Origin: Clostridioides difficile ATCC 9689 = DSM 1296
Lineage (GTDB): Bacteria; Bacillota; Clostridia; Peptostreptococcales; Peptostreptococcaceae
DNA length: 64,000 nucleotides
Direction: 5' to 3'
Assembly: GCF_001077535.1 (NCBI RefSeq)
Contig: NZ_CP011968.1
Span: 4,030,001 to 4,094,000 of the forward strand
Below the pieces are notes generated by a model. The model made no database searches and was not told the DNA's origin. It worked only from the letters and a program-made list of their open reading frames with translations. This document shows, piece after piece, positions 17,342 to 26,859 of the stretch; the first letter of the stretch is position 1, and each line of letters begins with the position of its first letter. The position numbers were made by a program, and so were the translations under genes.

Positions 17342-17910
17342 ATTTTTTCTCCTCTTAAACTTTATTTTTAATATTATATTATCTATAACTAAATGATAAT
17401 CAAGTCCCTTATTTAACAGTTCTTATTCTTAATTATAATTTAAGGTATTATTTATTCCAATAGCATACATAAGTTTCTTTATACTTGTAACAATACCTTT
17501 ATACTAAGACTTATTTTAAATGTAGCACTGTAATAATAAATTGTTTATATACTCATAATGTATTTGATAAATTGTAAATCTTTATAGAAGTTGAAATTTT
17601 TAATGATTTTAGAATCAAGATATAATAATAAATACAATTTATAAAATCAGAAATATATAAATTAACTATACAAACCTAAATAACATAGCATTTAAATTTA
17701 CAATTTCAGTATAAATAGTACAAAGTATATTAGTTTAAATAAGATTGGCTTATTTGTAGAGGAGAGAATATTTTGGTGTTCAATAAAATTTATATTTAAT
17801 AAAACCATAAGAAAATATAAAGATAAATAAACAAACTTTTATTACTTAATAGATTCTTATGGTTTTATACTGTACTGAAAAACAATAAACACTACAGCTT
17901 ATTTATAATA
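17342..17910. other. Gene-free stretch with inverted repeats
   Basis: About 570 bases with no ORF that has both a start and a ribosome site beyond eight codons. It holds an 8-bp inverted repeat AAGGTATT/AATACCTT (17452-17459, 17492-17499) and the 15-bp inverted repeat at 17799-17888. It must contain the promoter of the pentapeptide gene. Confidence 0.5.
17799..17888. repeat. 15-bp perfect inverted repeat with a 60-base loop
   Basis: ATAAAACCATAAGAA (17799-17813) and TTCTTATGGTTTTAT (17874-17888) are exact complements. Partial pairing of AAGATAAATAA with TTATTACTT extends the stem. It follows the PhnA-like gene and may end its transcript, although the U-tract on the minus strand is poor. Confidence 0.5.
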
Positions 17911-18255
17911 TTACGCTTTTTTAACAACAGAAGACTTTAGCTTCATAGCTCCAAAACCATCTATCTTACATTCTATATCATGTCCATCTGATGAGTCATG
18001 GATTAAACGGATATTTTTCACTTTTGTTCCAATCTTTATAGATGATGAACTTCCTTTTACTTTAAGGTCTCTAATTACTGTAACAGAATCTCCATCATTT
18101 AATACATTTCCATTTACATCTTTGATAATATTTGAATCTTCTTCAGCTCCCAATCCTAATGCCCACTCATGAGAGCATTCTGGACAAACTAAAAGAGTTC
18201 CATCTTCATAAGTATATTCTGAATTACATTTCGGGCAATTTGGTAAATTTTCCAT
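17911..18255 (-). CDS. PhnA/YjdM zinc-ribbon protein
   Basis: 114 residues. A zinc ribbon covers residues 6-30 (CPKCNSE then CPECSHEW), followed by the PhnA C-terminal SH3-like domain starting at [15 protein letters not shown]. YjdM/PhnA is named after its neighbourhood to phosphonate genes in E. coli but is not a phosphonoacetate hydrolase there; the role is unknown. Length and domain order fit the family well. ATG follows GGAGG. Monocistronic. Confidence 0.85.
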   Translation of the reverse strand: MENLPNCPKCNSEYTYEDGTLLVCPECSHEWALGLGAEEDSNIIKDVNGNVLNDGDSVTVIRDLKVKGSSSSIKIGTKVKNIRLIHDSSDGHDIECKIDGFGAMKLKSSVVKKA

Positions 18256-18443
18256 CTTTATATGTCCTCCATTTGTTATTTTTAGATTTCTTATTATATA
18301 AAATTTCTTTTGAGCCTTTATGATATCATATTATACTTATATTTACAAACTACTAATTTACTTAATGTTTAAATTCTATTCGTATTATTATTAAACTTGA
18401 TTTAGCTGTAATCTCTTTCTTATATTTATTATAGTTGATATTA

Positions 18444-19061
18444 TTACAATTTTATAACTCTATCTGCCTGCTCCGATAACTCTAAATCATGAGTTACAAA
18501 TACGATAGTTTTACCATTCTTATTTAGACTTTTAAGTATATCAAATACTATGTCTCTATTTTTTTTATCTAAATTACCTGTAGGTTCATCTGCAAATATT
18601 ACTTCACATTCTTTTAATATTACTCTTGCTAATGCTACCCTTTGTTGTTCTCCTCCACTCAATTCGTATATCTTTTTTTTATTGTATTTTCTAAGACCTA
18701 CAGACTCAAGTGCGTAATTTATTTTTTCATTATGGTTGATATTTTTTTGATACTTTAAAGCAATTTTCAAGTTATTTTCAACATTTTCATTCTCAATTAA
18801 AGCATAATTTTGAAATAGATAGCCATAAAAATCCCTTTGTAAAATTCTTATCTGTTTACTATTTGGATTTTTTATATTATTTATTATAATATCACCAGAA
18901 TTAGGTTTTTCTAATAATCCCATTATATTAAGTAAAGTTGTCTTACCTGAACCACTATTTCCTGTTATCGCTACAAACTCGCCCTTAGAAATTTCCAGGT
19001 TAAATTTGTCTATTATAGATTTATCTTTAAATTTTTTAGATATATTTATTAATGAAATCAT
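18444..19061 (-). CDS. ABC-transporter ATPase, bacteriocin-associated (lactococcin-972 group)
   Basis: 205 residues. Walker A GNSGSGKTT near residue 36, Q-loop YLFQNYAL near 81, signature LSGGEQQR near 138, Walker B VIFADEPTGNLD near 158, H-loop VTHD near 189. It belongs to the MacB/LolD-like class and, with the integral membrane protein encoded four bases upstream, forms a two-gene transporter. This pairing is characteristic of the lactococcin-972-type bacteriocin export or immunity group. No bacteriocin precursor gene is seen beside it, so it may instead give self-protection or export something else. Confidence 0.8.
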   Translation of the reverse strand: MISLINISKKFKDKSIIDKFNLEISKGEFVAITGNSGSGKTTLLNIMGLLEKPNSGDIIINNIKNPNSKQIRILQRDFYGYLFQNYALIENENVENNLKIALKYQKNINHNEKINYALESVGLRKYNKKKIYELSGGEQQRVALARVILKECEVIFADEPTGNLDKKNRDIVFDILKSLNKNGKTIVFVTHDLELSEQADRVIKL

Positions 19062-19065
19062 CTTT

Positions 19066-21228
19066 TTAATGTTCTCCTTTTATAATTTTATTAAATGAAC
19101 TATTTGAGATAATCTTGTCTAATGCAATAGATACAATTACTTCTATAACTAATATTAGAAGTCCAAATAAGATAATATTATTACTTAAATCTACTCTTGT
19201 TGATATAATGCCTATTGGAATAATGTTTGTTAATATTAATGAAACTATTAACAACATACTTCTAGCTGTAGTTGAATAACCAAATATTTTTTTAATATAT
19301 AACTTATATTTATTTCTTTCATAGTAGCTAGCTACTATATTGTAGGTAATCATTAAGTTTGATATTGCTATTATTATTATAGTAAAAATTTCACTATTCA
19401 AATATTTTTCTAGTTTATTTATTTCTAAACCATACTCATTATAAACAGCATGTAAACTTTGGATATGCGCTTCTACACCTTGAGCTTCAATAATGTTACT
19501 TATATCTGCAAGGGCATCTAATTTCTTAGAATTAAAATATACACATCTAGATATATAAGAAAGATAAAAAGAATCATCAATATTATCTATGTCAACTATT
19601 GCTATTGGGTCATCAATGAGATTCCTATTGTCATCCATAACAAGGGAGTTATAAGTAAAATAGCTTTGATTATTATCTACATATATTATATTAACATTTA
19701 AATCTGACTTCTTTGTTTTATTTAACTCTCTATTTAACTCTTTATTGTACATATTTTCTACTTCTATTTTTTCAAAATAAAATAATTCTCTAAACTCTTT
19801 TTTAATCTCATTTTCATGTACTTGTAACTTTTTAGGAACTAATAAATTTATAGTCTTATCGCCATAATCGATTAGATTAAATATTTCTTTGCCATTTGAG
19901 TAAATAGGGTTAACTTTAAGATAGTTTTTATTTATTTTTATATTTTTACCATATTGACTTACTTCTGGGTTTTTACCCTTTGAATTTATTTCATACATGT
20001 AACTTCCATCTTCAAGTTTTTCAAAATTAGTTGAATCTATTAAGAAAGCATCTTTTTCTTCTACCAAATTTTTATAGAAACCTTTAATCTTGGCATTTTT
20101 AATTACTTCTTCCTTTCCTAAAGATTGTTCGCCTGTATCTTTAAGAGTAAGATTATAAACATTTTTTGCTTTATCCCACTCAGATAGATTTCCTAACTGA
20201 GTTTGTAGCATATTATAATTTAAAATACAGTTATTTATGGATAATATAAGAAATGATACAAATACAATTTTCAATGTGAAATGCATTATATTTACAAAAC
20301 CATAAGATTTTTTTCCATTTAGAGATAGCACATATTTAGAACTTCTACTATTAAAACCAACTATTAATATAGATATCAAAATATTTATCAAAATACATAT
20401 AATCGAAAACATAGCAAAGTATAAGCATGCTCTAACACCTATATTTAATTTTAAAATATAGATTATATATATTAATAATGCTGTGACAGATGATAAAATC
20501 ATAATTCTAAGTATATTTTTTATAACTCTAGCAATTATATCTAGCTTAGAGTATCCATTTAATCTTAAAATAGAAGCCTCTCTACTCACACTAATTGAAT
20601 AATGTATTATTGTAGCCAAGAAACAAAGGATAATTAGTATTAAATCTCTAATTATTGAAGGATTTAAGTATAAATTTGAGTTAACATATCTATCATGTAA
20701 TCTTGCTACAAAAATACTTCTGTCTACATTTAGTTCTCTTAATATTTTATTTATTGTATCTTCATTTTGAGTTGAAATATACAAGATTCCTGATTCTCCA
20801 ACTTCACTTATTTTACCAAAATCCCTAATTAAAATTGATATGTCTTTACTCATAGTTGAGAATTTACCTACTTGATTACTATTATTAGTGTTTATATTAC
20901 TAATAAATTCATTTGAATTAGTATTAGGAAATTTTCCTGATTTTAACTTTATATTGTTATTCAAACTTGTATCAGTCGTATATATAGATAATTTTTCATT
21001 ATTATTAAAAACATACTTTGATATAGTCACATTATTTTCATCTGCAATATCTTTAATCCACTTACTATAATTTTTATTTAACTTTTTATAATCTTTAAAC
21101 ATTACAGATATACTTGTTGTATCGTTATATAAAATATTATTAATTTCATTATCTTTAACTATATTTAGACCTAATAAAGATACTATTAATAGTTCAATTG
21201 TAAATAATACATATATTATCTTTTTCAA
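19066..21228 (-). CDS. Bacteriocin-associated integral membrane protein (DUF1430-like permease)
   Basis: 720 residues with about seven hydrophobic helices: one at the N-terminus (5-23), three or four at 195-340, and three at the C-terminus (610-710). A large extracellular domain sits between helix 1 and 2 and another between the central and last helix groups. This is the layout of the bacteriocin-associated permeases that pair with the ATPase downstream. It starts with TTG behind AGGAGGG. The ATPase begins four bases after its stop, so translation is probably coupled. Confidence 0.75.
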   Translation of the reverse strand: MKKIIYVLFTIELLIVSLLGLNIVKDNEINNILYNDTTSISVMFKDYKKLNKNYSKWIKDIADENNVTISKYVFNNNEKLSIYTTDTSLNNNIKLKSGKFPNTNSNEFISNINTNNSNQVGKFSTMSKDISILIRDFGKISEVGESGILYISTQNEDTINKILRELNVDRSIFVARLHDRYVNSNLYLNPSIIRDLILIILCFLATIIHYSISVSREASILRLNGYSKLDIIARVIKNILRIMILSSVTALLIYIIYILKLNIGVRACLYFAMFSIICILINILISILIVGFNSRSSKYVLSLNGKKSYGFVNIMHFTLKIVFVSFLILSINNCILNYNMLQTQLGNLSEWDKAKNVYNLTLKDTGEQSLGKEEVIKNAKIKGFYKNLVEEKDAFLIDSTNFEKLEDGSYMYEINSKGKNPEVSQYGKNIKINKNYLKVNPIYSNGKEIFNLIDYGDKTINLLVPKKLQVHENEIKKEFRELFYFEKIEVENMYNKELNRELNKTKKSDLNVNIIYVDNNQSYFTYNSLVMDDNRNLIDDPIAIVDIDNIDDSFYLSYISRCVYFNSKKLDALADISNIIEAQGVEAHIQSLHAVYNEYGLEINKLEKYLNSEIFTIIIIAISNLMITYNIVASYYERNKYKLYIKKIFGYSTTARSMLLIVSLILTNIIPIGIISTRVDLSNNIILFGLLILVIEVIVSIALDKIISNSSFNKIIKGEH

Positions 21229-21569
21229 TTATAGCTCCCTCCTAATTGTTTTTATTCTAAAAGCAAAATACATTTTACTTTAGTTAAAGTATAATGCTTT
21301 GTGCCTTTTCTAAACAACTACTATATTGTCACATTCTAAATGGCAAGTGTCTATTTCGTCACAAAGATAAAAATAGCCTTAAAGCAGTTAATTTTTTATA
21401 ATCAACTGTTTTAAGGCTATTTTTTATTTTTAGCAAACAATATTTTAATAGTGGTATAAAATTAGTATAATTCATTAATATAGATTCTAGTCTTTTCAGT
21501 AAGCAACTAAAATAATATCTTATTTAAAACGAAATTTAATTTAAGTCCAATATAAACTTTACTTTACCA
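21229..21569. other. Intergenic stretch, transporter upstream region and GGDEF terminator
   Basis: About 340 bases. On the minus strand TGTGAC occurs twice about 30 bases apart (in GTGACGAAA and GTGACAATA), a possible regulator site. No short bacteriocin-like ORF with a leader and a ribosome site was found. Confidence 0.45.
21371..21422 (-). terminator. Terminator of the PAS-GGDEF gene
   Basis: A 19-bp stem with one G-U (arms 21371-21389 and 21404-21422); T-runs flank it on both strands. Confidence 0.75.
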
Positions 21570-24077
21570 TTAAATCGTGCTAGTACATAGGTATGCTTCT
21601 TTTTTATTCCATATAATGGATATCTTATGAATATCTATAGAATCAAGATAATAAGGTTGTCCAATTTGGAATTTAGAATATGTATTTTTAAATTTTTTAT
21701 TTACATATAATAAAAAATTATTTTCTTTATTAATCACACAAATACACTGGTCAATATTATCTAAAATATTCTGGTATTGTTGAATCTGTTGATTAAGTTT
21801 ATTATTTTTTTTACGTTGTAAAAACATTGATATAATTTGAGAAATCAATGATAATGTACTTATTTCCTCTTGTGACCATAGACGTAGTCCTGTGCATTCA
21901 TCAAATCCAACAAATCCACTGAAAACTCTATCTTCTTTATATGCACATTGAAGTGTAGAGTGGATACCTTGACTAGAAAACAATTCTTCTAGTTTAGGAC
22001 TTAATGTATGGATATCTCGACAATAAAAAACTAATTCATCCTCAAAAAGCTTTTCATAATCCTCATAGTCTTGATAATTGCTGTTTTGCAAATAAGCCAT
22101 TTGAGAAGAGATTCCTTCATTACACCATTCATAAGTATTAGAAGTATATCTACCATCTTCTGTATTTTCAAAAATATAAACACGACTTACATCAAACTGT
22201 TTCCCAACAACCTCAAGTATCATATTAATCGCCTGGTCTATATCATCAGTCTGATAAAGCATACGGAATATATAACGTGTAAGATTATCAGGATATTCAG
22301 CGTATTGTTTTTCTGAATCAATAACTGTACCAAGAGAAGAACAATCAAATTCTTCTAATTCTTTAAAATAATCTTGGTTGTAGATTACATAATTATTTTT
22401 TCCCATATTTTTTGCTTGATACAGGGCTTTATCAGCTCTTGCATATATTTCCTTGAATGTAGTACCATCCTTTGGATATATAGCTATTCCTATGCTACAA
22501 GTTACTTTTAGAAAACTTTTTTCTTTCTGAAATAGATGACGGAACATATACAATAGTTCTTCTGCTTTCTTTTCTGCATCTTTAACTGAGGAAATATTCT
22601 TCATAAAAATTGTAAACTCATCTCCACCTATTCTTCCAACAACATCACTGTCACGCATTATTTTTTTCATACCTGATGCCATCTCAGTAAGTACTATATC
22701 TCCAATCATATGCCCTTCTGTATCATTAATCTGTTTAAAATTATCTGTATCAATCATAAACAGTGCACCCATAACATTTAAATTTTTTTCAAAATATTTC
22801 TTAATCTGCCTTTCAGTCTCAGCACGATTATAAATTCCTGTTAATGCATCTTTCTCTGATATATGCTGTAATTTCTCAATCTGTTTTCTTTCCTTTGTTA
22901 TGTCAATACCTATACTATAAAAAGATGGTATTCCATCCCAACTGTCTTCCCCACTGATATAACACAATGTAACAGTCCATATACGTTCTTCCCTTGAACG
23001 TGTATATATTTTTGCTTCAAATACAACATTATCCCCAGACTCCTTCAAATCTTGTGCCAGTTTCTTACTACGTTTATAATCTTCAGAAAATAAATATCCA
23101 CATTGATTATTAAGTTCCTCTGCAAACTGTTCCTTTGTATATTCAATCATATTCAAAAATATATCATTACACCAAAGTATAGTAAGATAATCTCTTGCAT
23201 CTAATCTAACCATTCCTGCTGGAATAGTTTTCAAAATTGATTCTCTTTCCTGATCTTTTTTTGCTAATTTATATTCAGCACTATACATATCATAAGATAA
23301 TTCAATACGAACTCTTCGCCCTTGCCAATTCAACATACGGTCTTTAATTATAAATGTTCGTTTCAGTTTTTTATTATAAAATTCCCATTCATATATGTCA
23401 TCTTTTTTTAAATACGAATTTGTACAAAACGGACATGGCGAAGTTCTACCTTGAATTACCTCATAACATTTTCTTCCAATAAGTTCATTTGCTGATGCCT
23501 GTAAAGTATTGCATGAGTGCTTATTTAAGTATAGTAATTCATATGTATCCATATCGCTAATATAAACATTCCCAGCATACTCTGACATCATCCATTTAAA
23601 ATTCTCTGTACTCTCTTTTTCCATATCAGATAGTTCTTCTTGCTTTATTTTTAACTCATTAATTTTTGAATACAATATATAGACCATTGATTTCTCATTA
23701 TCTTGTGATTCAATTAATATACCAGTCATTATTACCCAAACAGGGTCTCCATTATTTGCTGAAATGCAAATTTGATATTCTATACTCTTTTCGCCATGAT
23801 GATAAGCCTCTAAAAAATGATTTTTCATAGATTCAAAATGATAAAGATTCTGTTCATAATAATCTTTTAAACTAGAAAATTTAACTAAAAATTCTTCTTC
23901 TGTATATCCTAATAATTGATAGAATGATGTATTTCCCCATATTATTGTAAATGAATCATCTAAAAAATGTTTACTGACCCCAATACTCATAGATTTTAGA
24001 ATATCCTCTGATATAACTTCATTCTTTGTTGCTTGTTCTTTTTTACACATTCGATGTAACCTAATGTCTTCTTTCAT
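21570..24077 (-). CDS. PAS-PAS-PAS-GGDEF-GAF diguanylate cyclase
   Basis: 835 residues, no membrane helix. Three PAS-like domains (about 30-145, 155-265, 275-395) are followed by GGDEF (about 405-565). The catalytic motif is intact (G484-F488) and an RDSD inhibitory site lies at 475-478, so active c-di-GMP synthesis with product inhibition is expected. The second PAS has a Cys-rich loop CPFC near 215. A GAF-like domain (about 580-750) follows. The last 75 residues look like a PAS domain that is internally shortened and cut by a stop in the final strand. No EAL domain is present. ATG follows AGGAGG; own terminator. Confidence 0.88.
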   Translation of the reverse strand: MKEDIRLHRMCKKEQATKNEVISEDILKSMSIGVSKHFLDDSFTIIWGNTSFYQLLGYTEEEFLVKFSSLKDYYEQNLYHFESMKNHFLEAYHHGEKSIEYQICISANNGDPVWVIMTGILIESQDNEKSMVYILYSKINELKIKQEELSDMEKESTENFKWMMSEYAGNVYISDMDTYELLYLNKHSCNTLQASANELIGRKCYEVIQGRTSPCPFCTNSYLKKDDIYEWEFYNKKLKRTFIIKDRMLNWQGRRVRIELSYDMYSAEYKLAKKDQERESILKTIPAGMVRLDARDYLTILWCNDIFLNMIEYTKEQFAEELNNQCGYLFSEDYKRSKKLAQDLKESGDNVVFEAKIYTRSREERIWTVTLCYISGEDSWDGIPSFYSIGIDITKERKQIEKLQHISEKDALTGIYNRAETERQIKKYFEKNLNVMGALFMIDTDNFKQINDTEGHMIGDIVLTEMASGMKKIMRDSDVVGRIGGDEFTIFMKNISSVKDAEKKAEELLYMFRHLFQKEKSFLKVTCSIGIAIYPKDGTTFKEIYARADKALYQAKNMGKNNYVIYNQDYFKELEEFDCSSLGTVIDSEKQYAEYPDNLTRYIFRMLYQTDDIDQAINMILEVVGKQFDVSRVYIFENTEDGRYTSNTYEWCNEGISSQMAYLQNSNYQDYEDYEKLFEDELVFYCRDIHTLSPKLEELFSSQGIHSTLQCAYKEDRVFSGFVGFDECTGLRLWSQEEISTLSLISQIISMFLQRKKNNKLNQQIQQYQNILDNIDQCICVINKENNFLLYVNKKFKNTYSKFQIGQPYYLDSIDIHKISIIWNKKEAYLCTSTI

Positions 24078-24554
24078 TGTTTTAATTATCCTCCTATCTT
24101 TAGACTCACTTTTAATTCACTCTGCTTTTTAATATAATGATAAAAGTGAATCTTCAACGTGTATAAATTGATTTCATTTACAATTATTTTTTGTTTGAAA
24201 TTGAATTTTCACACACACTTGCTAAGATTCTCCCTCTAAAACTTTTAATTTAGTAATTTTTTTGATGCCCTATTCACCATTTAATATCTTAATTATCGAT
24301 TCTTGTTCACTTAAATCTGTATTTAACTTTTCCCCTAAAAACACATTATTTTCTCATATTTACTAAAAATCGCCTTCTTTTAATGAAATTATATCATAAC
24401 TTAAGTTTTAAATCATTTTTTTCCAGATAGAAAAATTAAGATAAAATTACTGAAATTATATGTAATATAATAGAAATGTAAACTGTTTTAAATTTGAATA
24501 ATATTAAAAAGGCTGTATCATAGTAATTATAAGATACTATGATACAGCCCTATG
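24078..24554. other. Gene-free stretch
   Basis: About 480 bases upstream of the GGDEF gene and downstream of the aldolase. I looked for a c-di-GMP riboswitch core and saw none. The only clear element is the aldolase terminator. Confidence 0.5.
24511..24549 (-). terminator. Terminator of the PTS/KDPG-aldolase operon
   Basis: Perfect 15-bp stem, GGCTGTATCATAGTA with TACTATGATACAGCC, nine-base loop, followed on the minus strand by TTTTTAAT. It closes island 1. Confidence 0.88.
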
Positions 24555-25187
24555 TTAAATTTTTCTTATATTTTTAATGATTTCACGAATCTTTTTAGCA
24601 TTTTTAGCAATATCTTCAACAGAACCTTTAGTTAATAAACCACCAAATCCACATACATCAACTCCATTTTCTAACCATATATGTAGGTTTTCAATATTAA
24701 TCCCTCCACTTGCTAAAACTGGCATATCAGGTATTGGTGTCTTAAATACCTTTACTAGTTTAGGTCCATAGAAATCTGATATTGGGAAAGCTTTTATAAA
24801 AGTTGCTCCTAAACTTAGTGCGTCTACTGCCTCAGTCAATGATGTACATCCTGGAGCATAAGGAATCTGATATCTATTGCAAATCTTCGCTACACCTTCA
24901 TTATAATTTGGTGCAATAATAAATTGAGCTCCATGTAATATAGCATGACGAGCTGTTTCACTATCCAAAACTGTTCCTGCTCCCACACAAAGTGTTTCAC
25001 CATACTTTTTATTAAGCCCTTGAATTATTTCTCCAGCATTATTTAGGGTATAACTCATTTCTATAACTGTTATACCACCTTTTATACATCCTTCAGCAAT
25101 TTCACATGCACGGTTAAGATTTTCTTCTCTTACAATTGCAAGAGCCCCACATTCTGACATTCTTTTGGTTATATTCATCTTTTTCAT
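24555..25187 (-). CDS. eda: KDPG/KHG aldolase
   Basis: 210-residue class I aldolase. The Schiff-base lysine lies in FIKAFP (about residue 136); the substrate glutamate is in IEMSY (near 42), GAGTVLD lies near 69 and SGGINIEN near 160. It cleaves 2-keto-3-deoxy-6-phosphogluconate (or the 2-keto-3-deoxy-6-phosphogalactonate epimer) to pyruvate and glyceraldehyde-3-phosphate. It is the last gene of the six-gene operon that starts at the PRD activator. The PGxATPSE loop of classic Eda reads PGCTSLTE here, so substrate preference may differ. Confidence 0.88.
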   Translation of the reverse strand: MKKMNITKRMSECGALAIVREENLNRACEIAEGCIKGGITVIEMSYTLNNAGEIIQGLNKKYGETLCVGAGTVLDSETARHAILHGAQFIIAPNYNEGVAKICNRYQIPYAPGCTSLTEAVDALSLGATFIKAFPISDFYGPKLVKVFKTPIPDMPVLASGGINIENLHIWLENGVDVCGFGGLLTKGSVEDIAKNAKKIREIIKNIRKI

Positions 25188-25292
25188 ATTATCACCTCTA
25201 TACTCATCAAACCACTTTACTTATTCATTAATTTTAGTCATGTTTTATAATATATATATTAATTATATACCAGTGTAATTTCCCTATTTATA

Positions 25293-26198
25293 TTATCTAT
25301 TCTCACTACTTTTATTAAGTATTGTCCTATAATTTTCAACTACTCGTTTAATTTCTTCAAGTACTTCCCCAGTTGGTTCAGTTACAGGAAGTCGTGCAGT
25401 TCCAACATTAATTCCATTCAAGACAATAGTTTTCTTCATAACAGATGGAATTGTTCCAAGTTTCAGTATACGTCGAAGTTCTTCTATACTACTTTGAGCT
25501 TTTTGAGCTTCTTCCAAATCCCCTTTCATAAAGTTTTCATAGATAGAGATACCAATCTCTGTGAGGAAGTTTGTTGTTGCTGCAACAGCTCCTTGACTAC
25601 CAGCTTTTAGACTATCCAGAATAAGTGAATCTGAGCCTGAAAACACACTAAAATTCTCATTCTTCGTTGCTTCAATATAAGCTTTCATGTTGTCAAGTTT
25701 ACCACTACTATCCTTAATTCCAACAATATTCTTTATCTTTGATAATTCACGTACTGACTCTGGTTCAATATTAATTCCAGTCTTACCTGGCATATTATAC
25801 ATTATAATAGGTAAATTAACTGAATTAGCAATAGTTTTGTAATGTAAGATTAATTCCTGTTGTGTTGGTGTAACAAAGTATGGTGTAATAATAGATAATG
25901 CACTTGCTCCAATCGCTTCCATTCTCTTAGATAAATCTACAACTTCACGAGTTGAATTACCCCCTGTTCCAACAAAAACAGGTACACGATTATTTGTATG
26001 ATTAATAACAATCTTTGCAAATTCAACTTTTTCATCATCTGTTAATACATGACATTCACCATTAGTGCCCAAAATAAATAATCCATAAATTCCCTTTTCA
26101 ATCAAATAATCAATTAATTGACATGTTGCTTGTGAATTAATATTTTGATTTTCATCAAATGGTGTTATCATTGCACATATAATCCCTTTATATTTCAT
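25293..26198 (-). CDS. DapA/NanA-superfamily pyruvate-dependent aldolase or synthase
   Basis: 301-residue TIM-barrel class I lyase. The conserved Tyr lies in MYNMPGKTG (near 133) and the Schiff-base Lys in IVGIKDSSG (near 162); GTNGE, the ketoacid-binding loop, is near 46. Members make dihydrodipicolinate or cleave sialic acid, 2-keto-3-deoxygluconate or related acids. In an operon with a KDPG aldolase and a PTS, a sugar-acid aldolase is more likely than lysine synthesis. The start is at MKYKGI, which has GAGAGGGG upstream; the longer frame overlaps that site. It begins four bases after the SIS gene. Confidence 0.8.
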   Translation of the reverse strand: MKYKGIICAMITPFDENQNINSQATCQLIDYLIEKGIYGLFILGTNGECHVLTDDEKVEFAKIVINHTNNRVPVFVGTGGNSTREVVDLSKRMEAIGASALSIITPYFVTPTQQELILHYKTIANSVNLPIIMYNMPGKTGINIEPESVRELSKIKNIVGIKDSSGKLDNMKAYIEATKNENFSVFSGSDSLILDSLKAGSQGAVAATTNFLTEIGISIYENFMKGDLEEAQKAQSSIEELRRILKLGTIPSVMKKTIVLNGINVGTARLPVTEPTGEVLEEIKRVVENYRTILNKSSENR

Positions 26199-26202
26199 AA
26201 AA

Positions 26203-26802
26203 TTATATCCCCTCTCTAATAGACTTTCCAAGACTTCCTGCTGGATGCCACTTCAAATACTGCTGTGTATTAAGACCTTTAGCATATTGTAATACAACAC
26301 TTAATGATTGTAATATTATTGTTTCAGCTAAAATTGAAGCACGAGGAGCTTTATTGAGACAATCTCCTTCCTGCTTAACACCTGCAAACAGGAATATATC
26401 AGAAATATTTTTTAAAAATGAACTCTCATTACCACTTACACCAATTATCTTTGCTCCATTTACTTTTAGAGTCTTAAGAGTTGCTTTTAACTCTTGAGTT
26501 TCACCACTATTTGATATTGCAATAACAACATCTCCTTCAACTACTTGACCACTTGACCCATGTACTGCTTCTGTACCATGCAATATATATGCTGACGTTC
26601 CAGTAGATGAAAGCAATGATGAAATATATCCCGATACATGTCCTGGTTTGCCAATACCAGTCACATGTACACGTCCGTGATTTTTTTCAGCTTCAAGAAT
26701 TAATTCGCATGCTTTATTTATAGATGTCTCATCTATTGAGGCAATAAATTCTGACAATTCATTAGATATATTATCTAAAAATTCAGATAATGTATTTTCC
26801 AT
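26203..26802 (-). CDS. SIS-domain sugar-phosphate isomerase, KpsF/GutQ-like without CBS
   Basis: 199 residues: an N-terminal helix and one SIS domain. GIGKPGH near residue 48, HGTEAVHG near 74 and ISNSGET near 97 match the arabinose-5-phosphate isomerase core. The C-terminal CBS pair of KpsF is absent. Such enzymes interconvert aldose- and ketose-phosphates; here it could isomerise the phosphorylated sugar delivered by the adjacent PTS. It starts at MENTLSEF with AAGGAGG upstream; the longer frame begins inside the ribosome site. Confidence 0.8.
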   Translation of the reverse strand: MENTLSEFLDNISNELSEFIASIDETSINKACELILEAEKNHGRVHVTGIGKPGHVSGYISSLLSSTGTSAYILHGTEAVHGSSGQVVEGDVVIAISNSGETQELKATLKTLKVNGAKIIGVSGNESSFLKNISDIFLFAGVKQEGDCLNKAPRASILAETIILQSLSVVLQYAKGLNTQQYLKWHPAGSLGKSIREGI

Positions 26803-26859
26803 AAGATGTATCCTCCTTGAAATCATAGTAACTATGACTATACTTTTATATAATTTAGT

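Noticed and set aside
24078-24554. Possible c-di-GMP riboswitch near the GGDEF gene
   Set aside because: No conserved c-di-GMP aptamer core was visible in the upstream or downstream spaces on either strand.
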